This document shows positions 28,800 through 30,993 of a stretch of DNA of 30,993 nucleotides, piece after piece. The translations under genes and the position numbers were made by a program. Source of the stretch: Chara braunii (taxonomy: Eukaryota; Streptophyta; Charophyceae; Charales; Characeae). The number at the start of each line of letters is the position of its first letter. The first letter of the stretch is position 1. The notes beneath the pieces were generated by a model, which worked only from the letters and a program-made list of their open reading frames with translations, searched no databases and was not told where the DNA came from. The DNA lies in NCBI GenBank assembly GCA_003427395.1, contig BFEA01000005.1, positions 5,272,216 through 5,303,208 of the forward strand, written 5' to 3'.

Positions 28800-29249
28800 A
28801 GGGACGGTTGCGACAGCCGGATCCTCCGAAAAAGATAACAACTACCGCAGACAGGAAGGACCAATACATTATGATAAGAGCAAGAAGAAGCTAATTACCA
28901 CCGGTGCGTCCATGCCCGTGACTTCCCCCCACGCATACCCCATCCCCAGAGGTTGGCACATTGCTGCTAAATCCCACCATAACGATCGCTGATGAAAACA
29001 TCACAAACAGAAACAATACCGCCCAAGCCATCCAATGCAGCACGCCACGCGCCATCCCAAAACTCGCCATCACCCTCCAACCACACACTTGCCCCTACTC
29101 AAAGTCCCAATCGACTGATTCAAATGCAAGGACAGCTGAAGGCAAAATCCTTTGATGCACTCACTTTCCAGATACATGATAAAGGCCAGGTAGCCGAACA
29201 AAATAGAGCAGACGACGACGATCCCCAGGACAAAAATTGTCGCTTCCAT
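28800..29249 (-). CDS. Candidate small intron-containing gene with N-terminal membrane segment
   Basis: ATG 29249 opens a frame reading MEATIFVLGIVVVCSILFG and further hydrophobic residues, a likely membrane anchor or signal. It ends after 85 nt at a consensus donor GTGAGT (29164-29159). An acceptor TTTTCATCAG at 28990-28989 restores the phase, giving exon 28988-28899 (Gly/Ser-rich) with donor GTAATT. A third exon from about 28824 would read a Cys-rich GSGCRNRPCCCH and stop soon after. Introns of 176 and about 75 nt are ordinary. I know no matching family, and splice sites this short arise by chance, so it is only a lead. Confidence 0.2.
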
Positions 29250-30400
29250 ATCCCTTTTCACAAGACCAAAGAGTCAGCCACAAGCTCCTAGTACACACAA
29301 ACGCCATCAAATCGACAACAGGAACGAAGATATTCATGGCAAGGGGGCGGTAAGGTAGTATCATGCATCCATACAACCAAGGGGGGCATAAGAGTAAGGA
29401 ATAGAAGAAGAGAAAGAGTCCCAATCCAGCCATGCGGCCCTACTCTTGCCGGCGTTACAAAAAGGTTTTAGTGGGTAATCCCAAAGGCCTTTTCGCCAAT
29501 TCCCACCATCCATTGGCTCATCAGGGCTTAAAGCAACCCTAAGTATACGCTCCGGAAGGGATCAACCTCACTTCCGAGCTTTTTTTAGAAGAAAGGATGG
29601 AGGGGTGGGGTGTAGGGGGTGGGTGGTGGGGACATGGAGCAGAAAGCATTATCATCGCCTTTGAAGCCAAAGACGAAGGCGCGCCACTCATGGCTCCTTC
29701 ACAGAAATGGACTCAACAAAAACCCACACGCTAGTAATTCAAGGATAAGCATGGATTGAGAGAGAGAGAGGGAGGGAGAGGGAAATCGAGGTTGAGAGAG
29801 AGCGCGAGAGAGATAGACGGGGCTTGGAGAACGATCCCTCTATGAGAGCAGCAAAATCAAGATCATTCACTTCAGCAAGGGCGCATCCACCGCAAGAGGA
29901 CGGCACTTCCGGTGGCACCTTGAGCAGTCATCCGAATGCGCTGGTTGAGGAGGGATTGAATAGTGCAGCTACGTGTCGTTATATACCATAATCACAAACT
30001 TTTCCGAAAGAGTAGGTAGAGGCTATTTTGGCCCAAGCATCATGCCTTTCGCAGAGCATCACACCGAGCGAGGTACAAGCCATATAGGGACAGCACCTGT
30101 ATGGAGGCTTCCTTTTTTGACGAGCCTAAAATAAAACTTCATCTCTCTTCTACGAGGGAAACCTCAGATTGTCATACTTAACCATATCTCGCATCCCATA
30201 ACCATAAGAGCGACGCTCAGTGCTCCGCCTTTTAAGTGTAAGGCAATCCCCCATACCCGAACAGGTGAATTATGGTAGGCCTTCAGCAGACTTCGATAAA
30301 CAGATCATGTCGTAGGCCCAATCGTACGGGAATATCCCATACGATGGCCTCCAATTTTAGTGACGGGCCCAATTGGCATTCAAACGCCTTATATATTTTT
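29250..30400. other. Unassigned segment
   Basis: No gene recognised. It contains a G-rich run (29596-29632) and a GA-rich simple repeat (29757-29782). The hydrophobic minus frame at 29433-29161 is in a different frame from the candidate gene and shows no domain. Confidence 0.4.
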
Positions 30401-30408
30401 CTCGAAAA

Positions 30409-30500
30409 AATGAAGGAAAAAATGAAGGAAAAAATGAAGGAAAAAAAGAAAAAAATGAAAGAAATTTTTATTTATTTATTTATTTTATTTTATTTTTTGG
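30409..30500. repeat. 12-bp tandem repeat and A/T-rich low complexity
   Basis: AATGAAGGAAAA-type units repeat three times (30409-30443), then decay into A-rich and TTTATTTA-type sequence, ending at a run of eight G (about 30500-30507). Confidence 0.75.
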
Positions 30501-30632
30501 GGGGGGCGGAGGCAGGAACATGTCAATCCTTCTTAATCTGCCCTGATCAAAAGAAACTTTCTTTTTATAAGAATAGGGGGATCATATACATATATATACA
30601 TGCATCCTGACATGCTTATTATTTTTTTTGGT

Positions 30633-30700
30633 ATATATAAATATATTTATATATATATATATTATCTATATATGCAAAGCGTGTATACATATATATATTT
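30633..30700. repeat. AT-rich (TA)n-like repeat
   Basis: ATATATAAATATATTTATAT-type sequence with interruptions. Confidence 0.8.
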
Positions 30701-30711
30701 TTTTCATTGAA

Positions 30712-30716
<5 letters not shown>

Positions 30717-30806
<90 letters not shown>
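30717..30806. repeat. (GT)22(GA)23 compound microsatellite
   Basis: An uninterrupted GT run to 30760 changes directly to GA through 30806. Confidence 0.95.
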
Positions 30807-30809
<3 letters not shown>

Positions 30810-30888
30810 TGTTCTCTCGATTGCTTGAGCAACGCACCGGTCAACAGGTAAGTCTCCAACCCCGCGGCTGGCCTCAAGCTACTCATCG

Positions 30889-30956
30889 ATAGGATGAGCA
30901 AAATCGAATGAATCTACCGCGACAACATAGAAATATACACTACTACACGTGTGTGT

Positions 30957-30991
<35 letters not shown>

Positions 30992-30993
30992 GT
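30889..30993 (+). repeat. Dispersed ~48-bp repeat followed by (GT)n, copy 2
   Basis: It matches 27613-27660 and is again followed by a GT microsatellite, which runs into the window edge. A consensus 5' splice-like CAGGTAAGT lies 45 bp upstream (30845-30853). Confidence 0.7.

Overview
This is repeat-dominated nuclear DNA from a eukaryote. No intact single-copy gene is visible. It holds two different Ty3/gypsy LTR retrotransposons (one a chromovirus with a C-terminal chromodomain), a LINE endonuclease scrap, two tRNA-like Pol III promoter segments of SINE type, long AC/GT/GA microsatellites, and possible spliceosomal introns. This composition fits a large green-lineage (streptophyte) genome, but the sequence alone does not fix the species.

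Layout. 1-3545: intergenic DNA with short tandem duplications, two tRNA-like segments and a frameshifted LINE endonuclease fragment. 3546-6670: no recognisable gene; it may include the 3' LTR of the next element (TATATAAA on the minus strand near 4835). 6673-13909, minus strand: a decayed but nearly complete gypsy element. Its order is gag, protease, RT, RNase H, a PHD-like zinc finger, integrase, then an extra acidic ORF3 whose ATG overlaps the pol stop. 13996-14830: a second, partial copy of the same family (RNase H plus zinc finger) on the same strand, butted against the first copy's gag leader. 14837-15473 and 24815-25480: two long direct repeats (A and B) flanking about 9.3 kb with almost no coding potential but many short perfect hairpins. 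25481-26404, plus strand: the C-terminal half of a chromovirus integrase with chromodomain, followed by a polypurine tract and a probable 3' LTR (about 26499-27671). 27720-30993: mostly unassigned, with a weak candidate for a small intron-containing membrane-protein gene on the minus strand near 29.2 kb, and microsatellites at the right edge.

The most unusual feature is at 20863-22112. About 17 hairpin units share one AACTTA loop. In at least ten units the stem sequences differ from unit to unit but stay complementary, with a fixed geometry: 4 bp inner stem, 2-nt/3-nt internal loop, then a 5-8 bp outer stem. Similar small hairpins recur through the whole A-B interval, so the interval may be one large non-coding, structure-rich element. 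The gypsy family is also unusual, with a PHD-like finger between RNase H and integrase in both copies and a stop-start overlapped third ORF.
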